A DNA stretch of 64,000 bases, taken from assembly GCA_024291935.2 (NCBI GenBank), contig CM044316.1:5448501-5512500 (forward strand), in the 5' to 3' direction. The notes beneath the pieces are model-generated. The model did no database searches. It worked only from the letters and a program-made list of their open reading frames with translations, and had not been told where the DNA came from. A program made the position numbers and the translations under genes. Below, piece after piece: positions 12,701 through 24,700 of this stretch (within the stretch, counting starts at the first letter, position 1; each line of letters begins with the position of its first letter). This DNA comes from Okapia johnstoni. Lineage: Eukaryota; Chordata; Mammalia; Artiodactyla; Giraffidae.

Positions 12701-15700
12701 TGTGTGACTGAGCTCTAGGCCAGCTGCTGGGGCCCAGGCCTCCCTCTGCTCTGCTCTCCCAAGTGTCTGTGGAACCCAGTCAGGGCTCCCGGCCTCGGCA
12801 CTGCTGACACTTGGGGTGAGATCAGTCTCTGGGGTACGGCTGTCCTGTGCACTGTAGGGTATCGAGGTCATCCCTGGTCTCTACCCACCAGATGCCGGCA
12901 GCATGTGGGACAACCCCAAACGTCCCCACAGGGACTTGCCTGGTGATCCAGGAGTTAAGAATCTGCCTTGCACTGCAGGGGCCGCGGGTTCAATCCCCGG
13001 TTGGGGGTCTGAGATCCCACATGCCTCAGAGCAACTAAGCCTGTACCCTGCAACTACTGCGCCTGAGGGCTCTGGAGCCTACGTGCCACACCTACTGAAG
13101 CCCGAGTGACACAACTATCGAGTCTGTGTGCCGCAATGAAAGATTCCACATGATGCAACTAAGACCTGATTTGTTATTCAGTTGCCAAGTCGTGTCTGAC
13201 TCTTTTGTGGCCCCATGGACTGCAGCACACCAGGCTTCCCTGTCCTTCACTATCTCCTGGAATTTGCCCAGATTCATGTCCATCAAGTCGGTGACGCTAT
13301 CTAATCATCTCATCCTCTGCCGTGACGCAGTCAAATAAATAAGAAAAAAAAAGTCCCCAGCGAGAGCCGAATTGCTGGGGGTTGAGAGCACAGATGAAGG
13401 TGAAAGGTTTGTAGGAGCAGGTTGTCTGGGGCTCCGTTCTGTAATAAAGGCCCCTACGTGTGCTGTAGGCCCTGAAGGGCCCCCTGGTGAAGAAAACTGT
13501 CTATCCAGGTTTTAATCTCCTGTTTCCCTTATGTTCAGCCTTTGGGGTAAACCCCATGGGCTCTTGAGCCACAGGTCTGGGAAAAGCAGACGGCAGATCC
13601 GTCTCCTCCTTTCCTTTCAGACCCTGCAGGGTGGTGTCTGAGCTGAGGACAGGCCTGCTTTGTGATAAAATGAGCTCCCACGAGCGAGCATGCAAAGTGC
13701 TGCCTGTCCTAACTACAAACAGATGGCGAGGGGGATGCCTGACCCCGAGTGACATCCCTCCAGGGGCAAGTTCTGAGTCGCTGCGGTGGCTGGGTTCAAG
13801 GCCTGCCACAGAGTCACCCCAGAAATGCACATTTCCATCCAGAAGAGCCACGGTGGTCCCTTACAAATGTGGGACAAGTCTCTGGTGAGTTTTAAGGAAA
13901 CATCCAGGCCCAGCATCCTGGGGACCAGAGGGAATGTCTTTGGGACCAGTTCTCTGGTTCTGCGATTACCAGCGCGGTGACCTCATGCGTCTGGTATGCG
14001 GTCTCAACACACTGCGACTTTTCAAAGCTGATCTAAAAATATCCGGTTGGTGCTATTATACGTCCGTCGGAGGAGGAGGAGGAAATGCTGGCCTGGCACC
14101 CGAAGCGAGGGGAGCTATTGTGTCGCTGTTCCCGGGGCTGGCCAGGGGTGTGCAAGGCCTCCAAGTACAAGGGTGGTTGGTGTGCCCAGTGGATCATGTG
14201 GGGCTGGAGATAAAGGGGAGGGAGGAAGCGGGACCTGGGTGCCAGCAGTGATGCGATGTGAGCAGGCTCTGGGACAGGGGTGGCCACAAGCTCATGCTGT
14301 CTTCCCGGCACGCCAGACGATCCACAGCCCTGGCAAAACGCTATTTGGGAGGGGACTCTACTTTCTCAGATATGCTGTTTCTGCTCCCTTTATAATATGA
14401 AAGACATGTTCCTTCTTCCTTTTTTTTCTCCTTTATGTCTTTTCTTTTGGCCATGCCATGCTGCATGCGGGATCTTAGTTCCCTGACCAGGGGTCGAACC
14501 CGTGGCCCTCTGTGTTGGGAGCATGAAGTCTTAACCACTGGACCACCAGGGAAGTCATATAAAAGACATGCTTCTAATATAAAGTATATGCTTTGAAAAA
14601 AAGATATAGAACCATGCTAAAAGTTTGCCCAATAAAAGGAAAAAAACCATAAAGAGAGGATCCATTAATTCAACCCCACCTCCAGTCATGGTTTCTAGGT
14701 TTAAATGAATGAAGCAGTAGCACCCTGGCCTTCTCTGACCTTCTGCTCCCCAGGTAGCCCCCTCCACCCTTGCCAGGGATGCTGACAGCTGGGGAAGTCT
14801 GGCTGTCTTCTAACTGCTCTTGTCTTTGAGATTCTTCTTTCGCGAGATTCCAAAAGGTTTTTTTTATTAATTTTTTTTCCCCTAAATTTTTGGCCATGCT
14901 GCCTAGCATGTGGGATCTTATTAACAGTTCCCTGACCAGGGATTGAACATATGACCCCTACAGTGGAAGTATGGAGACTTAACCACTAGACTGTCAAGGA
15001 AATGCCTGAACGAGGATTTTTAAACCAAAGATATCCAAGGTTGAGCAGTGTAAGTAGCCAGAAATGTCTAGAAAGTGCATTTTCTATCTCAAGAGGGTGG
15101 GTGGGTCTTCTCTCTGTTGAAATGCATGGTAAATATTTTCGGAAGAATGGTGATGTAACATTAAAGAATAGCCTGTTGTATGTGCCAGCCACACTACAGG
15201 CTTACGGTGGGCTTGTGAGTCTTTTTTTTGCTCGAATTCCTCTAAGGGACAGACCTGGCCTTCCCCGTTTCTGATGAGGAAACAGGAGCAGAGAGGTCAG
15301 CTGACCTGTTTGAAGTCCAGAACAGGTGGGTGATGTGGCCATGTGCTGGAACCCAGGGCCTCTAATGTGAGTCCACCCCCTGTCTGTTGCCCCTCAGCCC
15401 CTGGTCCAGACTGGTTCTTGGTGCTGGGAGCCAGGCAAGTAGACCTGGGACTTTTCAGGGTGTCTGCCTGCCCTGGCTAGAGACACTTCACCCAAGGTCT
15501 GGCAACCAGGCAGGCAGATTCCCCAGCTCCAAGTTCACATCTAGCCTCTGTACATCCCACATGAAAACCAGACAAGCTTCGATGGATTGCATTAGGCAAA
15601 CAGTGTTTTGCTTTCAGATTTCAAAAGTGAAAAGCCCCATAGAATGAGATCACCAAGAAGGCAAGGGTGCTTGCTATCTCCTTTGTTAATAGGTGAGGCT

Positions 15701-18700
15701 CAAGTCGGCAGGGGGGTGGGGGTGGGGATTTCCCCTGGAGAGAAGTTTCCCAGCCTCACCCTTGCAGGGTGGTGGTCCTTCCAGCCAGGTGGAGGTGGCC
15801 TGAACTGGGGTAACTCCATTGCCCCCCAGATATACCTGTGACTGTCTCCGATCACTGTAGCGAATTCTTCTTGGTTGTGGGGCTGGCCTTCTGTTTCCTG
15901 ATCTAGCCATGGGGACCCCTCCCCCAGCCCCTTCCCAGTGTACGTGGTGCTTTTATACACAAAGTTTCATTTATTCACTTGACAACAATGTACTGGTTGG
16001 CGGCCGCGTACCGGGCACCATTCTAGTCTCAGAGATCCCCTCCCTGGTGGGGCTCCCTGGGATGTTCCACGCATTCACCTTGGCCGTGGCTGGTACGTCA
16101 CTGCCTCTGGACTTCCTGGAGGCTGCCCACTGCCTCTCATGACCTTGACGTTGCCCCTCCCCCTGCAATGCCAGGTCAGGGCAGAGCCTCTGTTCCCCAC
16201 CCTGAGACCACGAGCCACTCCACACAGGATTTCCAAATCTCTTGTGTCCGGTCCAGGTCACACACCAAGACAGAGGAGTGACCGGTGGTACCCAGAGAGG
16301 ATGCGAACGGCAAGACAACTCGAGCAAATATTAGGCTACCATGAAGCCTAAGGGCGGGGCTGACTGGCTTCCACTCGCCCTCTTGTTCTAGCCGTGGTTG
16401 GGGGTGCAGAGAGCAACACCTGAGAGTGACCGGGAACCAGTCCTGGAACTCCAGTGGTTTTCCCAAGTGCTCTCCAAGTTCCAGGCGTAACTTTCTACCT
16501 GACTGTGTCCGTCTGGGGATACAAGCGATTGTCACATCCGCAGGAGGAGACCTGGGAGATGTCCCATGGCCCGTGGACCCGGGCGCCCAGGAAATGTGCT
16601 CGGCTGAGTCTACTGAGCAAACAGCCCCAGGGGGCATCCAGTCAGCCTGGGGCTTTCCTGGGTGGAAATGCTGGGAAAATAATGCCCCCGGGTGTGTGTG
16701 GGGTGGAGGGCTACCTCTGGTGAGGAGCCCAGGAGAACATCTCCACGTCCACAGGGAATTCCAGCGGGTCCTTGCGGTCCCGGGCTGGGGGGCTGTGCCA
16801 AGAGGGACAAATTAGTTTGCTGCTCGTGAGTTTCAAGTTCCTCTTCTGTAAAACGAAGGGGTAAACCCCTGCCTTCTCAGGTTGTTCGAGGACGAAAGGC
16901 AACCCTCTGTGTGAACCAGGGGCGGGCCAGCTTGTTCTGTGAAGGGCCAGCTAATAAGTATTTGGGGTTGCGGTTGGAGTGTGAAGCAGTCACAGATGAC
17001 CTGTACGCAAATGGGCGTGGCTGTGGGGAGGATGCCTATGTAATGGTCAGGAATGGGCTGGGGGTCAGGCTTAGACATGGACCTCTACCAGGGTCAGCAA
17101 ATTATGGCCAGCCACCTGTTTCTGTGTGGTGTGCGAGCTAAAAATGGTTGTCACATTATTTTTTTTGCCACACTGCTTGGGATGTGGGATCTTAGTTCCC
17201 TGACCAGGGATTGAACCTGTGCCCGGAGCACTGGAGGTGTGAAGTCTTAACCACTGGATAGCCAGGGAAGTCCCAGTTGTTAAACACTTGAAAAAATCAA
17301 GAGTACCTCCCAATACATGAAAGTGATAGGAAATTCAACTTTCAACAACCATGAATAAGGTTCTGCTGGTGCACATTCATGTCTGTTAACAGGTGGTCTG
17401 TGTCTGCTTCTGGACTATGGCAGGGTTGAGTCGTGGTGGGGGAGACTGGTCTGGCAGAGAAAATACTGACACTTGGACCCTTTACAGGAAAGGTGTGTCA
17501 GCCACCGTACTAGGTGCTCTTGGTTAAATGCCTCCTTCTTCCAAAAGGGGCCAGGGCAGTGCGTAGGCAGGGAGAGGACTTCAACACTCTGATATGCAAG
17601 ATGCGCATGAGAGGGCCTGAGTCACCTAAGCTGACTGGTTTCCTTGCAAAGACCTAGCAAGGACACAGACAAGTGGGACCAGGAAGTATGGAGGGCAGAA
17701 GGGGCCAGCAGAGTCACAGGCTCAGAGGGGCTGCGTGGGAGGGGACAGAGAAGCCTGCTCCTTGAGGATGCGAGTGGATGGGGTGGGAGGTGGAGAAGGA
17801 GAAGCATGGCGAATGTGACTCCCACAGAGCTGCTACTGTTCAGGGAATGGGTGGAGGGAGACAGAGCCAGGGAGGGTGAGGACAAGATGACAGTGGGAGA
17901 CTTCCCCGGCAGTCTATACTCCCAGTGCAAAAAGTCAAGAGTTTGATCCCTGGTCTGGGAACTAAGATCCCACGTGCTGTGTGGCATGGCTGAGAAAAGG
18001 GATGACAATGGGAAGTGGGCAGCAATGATGGTGAGAGGTGGTGGCTGTGGGGCAGAAGACTGGACCCCCCCAATTACCAGGTCAGCCCACGCAGGTGACA
18101 GCTGCAGGCTCACTGGGCCTGTGGGTGCAGAGCAGGAAGTAGAAGGATCACCCCCAACCTCATGCTCCTTGACTCACAGATAAGGAAGTGGAGGGTTTCT
18201 AGGGCCTGGCTGACACCCAGCTTTAGCTTGGGTTCTGTTCTTTCCCTGTTGCCCACGGGGCTTGGGATACCCAGCAGGCTCCCTCTAGCCAGCTGCTGGC
18301 TGCAGGGATAGAAGGGCAGATGGCAGGCATGCAAAGAGAGTCGAGTTCTGACAGGACATGACACTGACTCCAGCTCCGTGTCCCTAGCTCCTAACAGACT
18401 CTGTCACTCTTACCCGGAAGGGCACAGACTGTCAGCCACAGATGTGAACGGAAACATTGAAAAACACACCAAGGGTTACTGGGCCCAGGGCAAGGCCCTT
18501 TGAAATGGACAGATTCCTACCAGGGGCTGAAGTTTCATGGTAAACTGTGCCAGGGAGTGGGTGGTGGGGAGGCAGGGTTATGGAATCTTAGGGAGAAAAA
18601 AGGAAACCAAGTATGAAACAAGTTATCGTACCTCGTATTTCACTAAATTTTCGTTTAGGTTATAAATGAAACCACGTGCTAGATTACAGAAAGAATAAAG

Positions 18701-21700
18701 AACAAATTAAGCTTTGATGGGGGAGGGTCTTGCTTGGTTCTTACTGCACCAAAAATATTGGAGGAATTGATGAAATTTCCGAGGGCTCGTCTTATCCATT
18801 TGACACCCAAATCATTCTCTTTGGGTTTCCCTGGTGGCTCAGATGGTAAAGAATCCGCCTGCAATGCAGGAGACCTGGGTTTGATCCCTGGGTCGGGAAG
18901 ATCTCCTGGAGAAGGGAAAGGCAACCCACTCCAGTGTGCATGCCTGGAGAATTCCGTGGACGGAGGAGCCTGCAGGCTTTAGTCCATGGGGTCACACAGT
19001 CAGACACGACTGAGCAGCTAACACTTCACCCTCTTTGCGGTGTACTTGGTTCTTTCTCTCGGGTTTTTGAGTTGGGATGTTAGTTCATTTACTTTCATTT
19101 ATTCCCACTTACGGATATAAAGTATTGATGGGTACGAACTGTCCTGCTGTTACTGCTTTAAACACATCCCACGGATTCTGATACTATACAGTTTCAATTA
19201 ATGGTTTTTAGAATATCTGTGATTTTGGGTTATGGGCTCTCCTGATAGCTCAGCAATAGATAATCTGCATGCCAATGCAGGAGACACAGGAGATGCAGGC
19301 TCGATCCCTGGATTAGCAAGATCCCCTAGAGAAGGAAATGGCAACCCACTCCAGTATCCTTTAACTGGGGAATCCCATAGACAGAGGAGCCTGGAGGGCT
19401 ACAGTCCATAGGGTCGAAAAGAGTCAGACAAGACTGAGCGACTAAACTACCACCAATTTTGGTTTATAGATTCCCCCTTCATCTAAGAGTTAACAGAGGT
19501 TACTTTTTCTTTAAAACAAATTTCCATATGAAAGGGCCTTAAACATCCATTCTAGTTTTACTGTATTATAAAGAGAACTGATGATAATATTTCTACTTTC
19601 GGAAGCTCTGAGATGCTTTCTCTGTGACTTGATATAGGGATGACTACTTCCACAAATACTTAAGATTTATTCTCATAATGGAGTGAAGGGTTTGTGATAT
19701 GGCCAAAAGATCTGCCTAAATGTGAGGTCTGGGCATCTTACAGCCCTGTCTATTTGCTGTCTACTCAAGGAGGCTTATGTTATGTTTTCATCTATTTCTC
19801 CCAGTATCTTTTATAATTTCTGCTTTGTAAAAGCAGCTGCTGTGTTGTGATGCACAGATACTGACAATGATCATATTTTGAGAGTAAACTGAGGATTTTG
19901 GCATGATGGTGAATCTTCTTCATCATACAATATTCACAGGCCCCAGCTCTCCCTTTTATACATCAAAATAGCAGCTGTGTTCTATCCCGTTTCTATATAG
20001 CTGCTACATCTGTGCCTGTCCCTTTCTTTTTAGCTTCCTGAACTACTTTGGTCTGGGTGTGTCTCGTTCATTAAGCACGGAGTTGAACTTCGCCTGGTGA
20101 GCTCAGCTGAAAACTCCTTTTAGGCAGAGTGCACCTATGTAAAGTTAGCAACACAAGGGACTCATTCTGTCTGGAGGCTCAGAGTTCCATCCTTGGCTCT
20201 CTCTCCCATCTGCTGCTCATGGGTGTGGCTGAGTAACTGGAGGTCAGAGCAATTCTCTGGGTCACTTTTGATGACTTCCTGCAATCATGCACCTTTTGCA
20301 AGATTTTTCAACCTCACTTTGCAACTGATTTATTTTGCATTTGTGTGGTGGGATGATCTGGGAAGGAGGACTCACCAGGCCTGGTGGGCTGGAAGGAGTC
20401 ACACTTAGGCTTGAGCTGAGTGGGGGAGGTTTGAGTGGAGGGCTTGTTCTGTAAGTGGGTGGTGGCTCACTATGGAAGGTTTCCTTTTAGGATGATGTTT
20501 GCTTCCCTGTGCATGTGTGCTAGCCACTACCATGTCCAACTCTTTTGCAACCCCACAGACTGTACCCTGCCAGGTTCCTCTGTCCACGGGATTTCCCAGG
20601 TGAGAATACTGGAGTGGGTTGCCATTTCCTACTCCAGGGGAAAAGGAAATGGCAAATTTCCTTTGCTTCCCTGTATGAATTTCTGTACAAATTAGGACTT
20701 CCCTGGTGGCTCAGATGGTAAAGAATCTGCCAGCAATGCAGGAGACCTGGGTTCGATCCCTGGGTCTGGAAGATACCCTGGAGAAGGTAATGGCAACCCA
20801 CTCCAGTATTCTTGCTTGGAGAATTCTATGGACAGAGGAGCCTGGAGGGCTATAGTCCATGGGGTCACAAAGAGTCAGACATGACCAAGCAACTAATATT
20901 TTCACAAATCTCAAGCTGCACGGTGCTTCTGCTGAAAACAGTAAGGACTCTCTTAATACTTTCCATGCAGCAAAACTAAGCATTTGCCTTTGTGAGAAAA
21001 GGTGAGCTCCCAAGGGTGGGTTGGAGGGAGAGACTAGAGTCTGAGAGCATCCCTCCACTCTCCCTACAGCCCCCATAGCTTCTCTCCAAACCCTCGGGGA
21101 CGGAGAGGGGGCAGGGGAGGGTCCCTTCCCCCTGCCACCCTGCTGGCTACCCTTGGGTCCACCCTCCATACCTGGGGTGAGCAAAGCTGTCTTCCTGGGG
21201 CTCCCCGCTTACAAGAGCGGGGAAAGAGAACTGTCAAGATTCCTCTGCCTTTCCCCATGAGTCACCTCTACCTTGCTGCTCTCGTAGGTTGCGATAAGGG
21301 AGAGGAAAAGTTGAGAATCCAAGTATGGGCTGTAGGGACTTGTTAAAGATGCAGACTTGGGCCCACTCCAGACCTGCAGGATTTCTGGAACGGCTAGGGA
21401 ATCTAAATTTTTAAAACAGAGCCTGAGGGTGTTCTGATCCCTGGAAGGGTGAGAACTACTGCTCTAGGGTTTACTATGAGAGTGAAGGCTCTCTAGGGAG
21501 AAATAAAGCAAGAGGACACTTACTTACACCCTTCCCTCTTTCCTGAACATCCAGAGTAAGGGTCTTGATAATTAGAAGCAGGACAGAGCATAGAGCTTTG
21601 TGCTCAGTATACTTAATCAGGGGGCTCCCCCAGTGGCTCAGCGGTAAAGAATCTGCCTGCAATGCAGGCGACACAGTAGACTCAGGTTCGATCCCTATGT

Positions 21701-24700
21701 CAGGAAGATCCCCTGAAGAAGGAAATGGCGATCCACTCCAGTATTTTTGCCTGGAGAATCCCACGGACAGAGGAGCCTGACAGGCTACAGTCTATAGGGT
21801 TGCGAAGAGTCAGACACGACTGAAGCACCTTAACACGCATACTTAATCAGATTGCTTTCCTAATGCTTAGCCCCAAGAGATGGGAAACTCTCACACTGCA
21901 GGGTTTCACTGAGAGCAGCCTCTCCCCACCTGCACCCCAACCCCAGACGGGTCCAGCTCCCAGCATGCCTCCGCTTGGTAGCCTTGTTCAGCCAGGCACA
22001 GTAAGGTGGAGGGAAAGTGAGCAGAAACCAGGCCCCCGGGTGATGCAGGAGGAAAAAAAATCAGTATCCAGAGCCACCTTCCAGCTTTGACTCCTCACAG
22101 CCCTGGAAGGTAAGGGGTCGTTTAGGAAACTGAGTTCAGTGGCTTGGGCCCAGTCGTGACGTGGACACCACCCTCACTGCTGGGCATTGCCACCTGCACA
22201 CACCAGCCGGAGCCTGGGCACTGGTAGAAAACACTTCAGAGGAAGAGACGACAGGATATGGCGACAGCGAGCAGGCAGGCAACAGAGGAAAGCACCAGAG
22301 ACCACTGATGATGGCTCAGCAGATGGAAATGGGGAAGTGGGAGAAGGCGGAGATGCGTCAGGTCGAAGTTCAGTGTGTCACGATCTTACCTGAGATTTGC
22401 TCTGCACATCCTCATGGACACGGTGGTAGCCTGTCTGTGTGACAGATCTGGCCTGTGGGGGATAGTCTATGCACCCCCTTCCCTCCACACACACAGGCCA
22501 AGTCTGGCTCGACATCCTTCTTTTTCTCTAACAACCTTTTAATTTTAAAACAGTTTTAGATTTAAGAATATCACAGAGGATTTCCAAGTGCCCCACACTC
22601 AGTTTCTCCTACTGATGGCACATTTGTCATAAAACAATGAACAAACCAATACTGACTGATCATGCGTGTGAGCTCAGTGGTGTCTGACTCTTTGCGACCC
22701 CAGGGACTGTAGCCCACCAGGCTCCTCTGTCCATGGGATTCTCCAGGCAAGAATACTGGAGTGGATTGGGAAGTGGGATCTTCCCAATCCAGGGATTGAA
22801 CTCGGGTCTCCTGCACCTCCTGAACTGCAGGCAGGTTCTTTAAAGCTGAGCCACCAGGAAAGGCCGGATACTGACTGATGCATTATTACTAAACCAAGTT
22901 TGCATTCATTCAGATGTCCTCATTTCCCCCCTAATGTTGTTTTCTATCCCAGTATCACATGTTACATGGGCTTCCCTGGTAGCTCAGTTGGTAAAGAATC
23001 TGCCCGCAAAGCGGGAGACCTGGGTCCAATCCCTGGCTTGGGAAATTCCCCTGGAGAAGGAAATGGCTACCCACTCCAGTATTCTGGCCTGGAGAATTCC
23101 ATGGACTGTATAGTCCATGGGGTCACAAAGAGTTGGACATGACTGAGCGATTTTCATTTCATCACGTTACATTCAGTCTTCCCACATCAAGTATCTCAGG
23201 CTTATTTTTGAGACCTTAACCTTAAGGAGGATGGGATGAGTATATTTTAGGATGTCCTTCAATCTGGGTATCTGTTCTTTTTTTAAAAAATTATTTATTT
23301 GGCTGCACCAGATCTTCTTGTGGTATGTGGTATCTTTAGTCCCCCAACCAGGGATCAAACAAAGGCCCCCTGCATTGGGAGCATGGAGTCTTAGCCACTG
23401 GACCACTGGGGAAGCCCCCAATCTGGCTATCTTTGATGCTTCTCTCCCACTGCCTGTTTTTGTAAATGACGTTTTATTGACAAACAGTCCCACCATTCAT
23501 TTACGTATTGTCTGCGGTTGCTTTAGCTCTATGATGCAGGGTGAGTAGCTACAAGCTAAGTAGTTGTGACACAGACTGAGCGGCTGTGAAATCTGGAAAT
23601 GCTAATTAATAAAACTGGCCCTTTACGGAGCCAGTTTACAGATCCCTGGGGTAAACTACTATGCCAGGGCTTAAGTGTAAACTGCTGAATCCAGGAGACA
23701 TTCCACAGGAACAGCCACTGCGAACCTGCTCTGGCCGATTTTATTATCCTTCAGTCTTGGGGGAGGGTTTCGCCAATTGGCATCAAAGTGAAACATTCTA
23801 TGGGTGGAAATGGTGATGTTCAAGATAAGTGGCTGAATGAAACATTTCGGAGCACTTTCCACACTTGCTGGATAAATTTTACCTAAAGGGGCTCAGGTCT
23901 AAGCTCAAGCCCGTCCTGTGTCCTGTTGCTGGATCGGGAGCTTGCATGAGGCCCCAGGAGATGGAGATCGGGTGCACCGGGGCGACCCCAGAGGCCAGAA
24001 CCAACAGGACCGGCTCTGGGACAGCTGCACTTGTGCCTGCTAACTGAAAGATCGATGGCAAGGAATCCAAGAGGCTGATGTGGCAGGACCTGTTGTTGTT
24101 TAGTTGCTCAGTCGTGTCTGACTCTTTGTGACCCCATGGGTTGTAGCCTGCCAGGCTCCTCTGTCCTTGGGATTTCCTAGGCAAGAGTACTGGAGTGGGT
24201 TGCCATTTCCTTTTCCAGGGAGTCTTTCCAACCTAGGGAGTGAACCTGTGTCTCCCACATCTCCTGCATTTGCAGACGGATTCTTTACCACTGAGCTACC
24301 AGAAGCCCGTGGTGGGACCTGATGGGGAGTAGTCCAGATGTGTATGTTGTTGTCACTCAGTCGTGTCCAACTCTTTGCCACCCCACGGACTGCAGCACAC
24401 CAGGCTTCCCTGTCCTTCACCATCTCCTGGAGTTTGCTCAAACTCATGTCCATTGAGTCAGTGATGTCATCCAACCATCTCATCCTGTCACCCTGCTCTC
24501 CTCCTGCCCTCAATCTTTCCCAGCAACAGGGTCTTTTCCAGTGAGTCAGCTCTTCACATAAGGTGGCCAAAGTATTTAAGCTTCAGTCCTTCCAATGAAT
24601 ATTCAGGGTTTTAATTGTGCTAAAATTTATCACTTTAATGTACGATTTGGTGGCATTTGGCAGGTTAGCTATGTTGGGCAGCCATCACCTCTATCGAGTT

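Larger units (their letters stand above)
22540..23255 (-). mobile_element. L1M-type LINE split by two Bov-tA copies
   Basis: Three pieces in order: about 22540-22660 (AACAGTTTTAGATTTAAGAA; CACACTCAGTTTCTCCTAC), 22868-22967 (GATGCATTATTACTAAACC) and 23166-23255 (TTACATTCAGTCTTCCC). Together they form one diverged antisense LINE. Confidence 0.6.

Noticed and set aside
18840..18910. tRNA-like A and B boxes in many places, such as here
   Set aside because: These belong to Bov-tA and CHR SINEs, which derive from tRNA; no intact cloverleaf was seen, so no tRNA gene is called.
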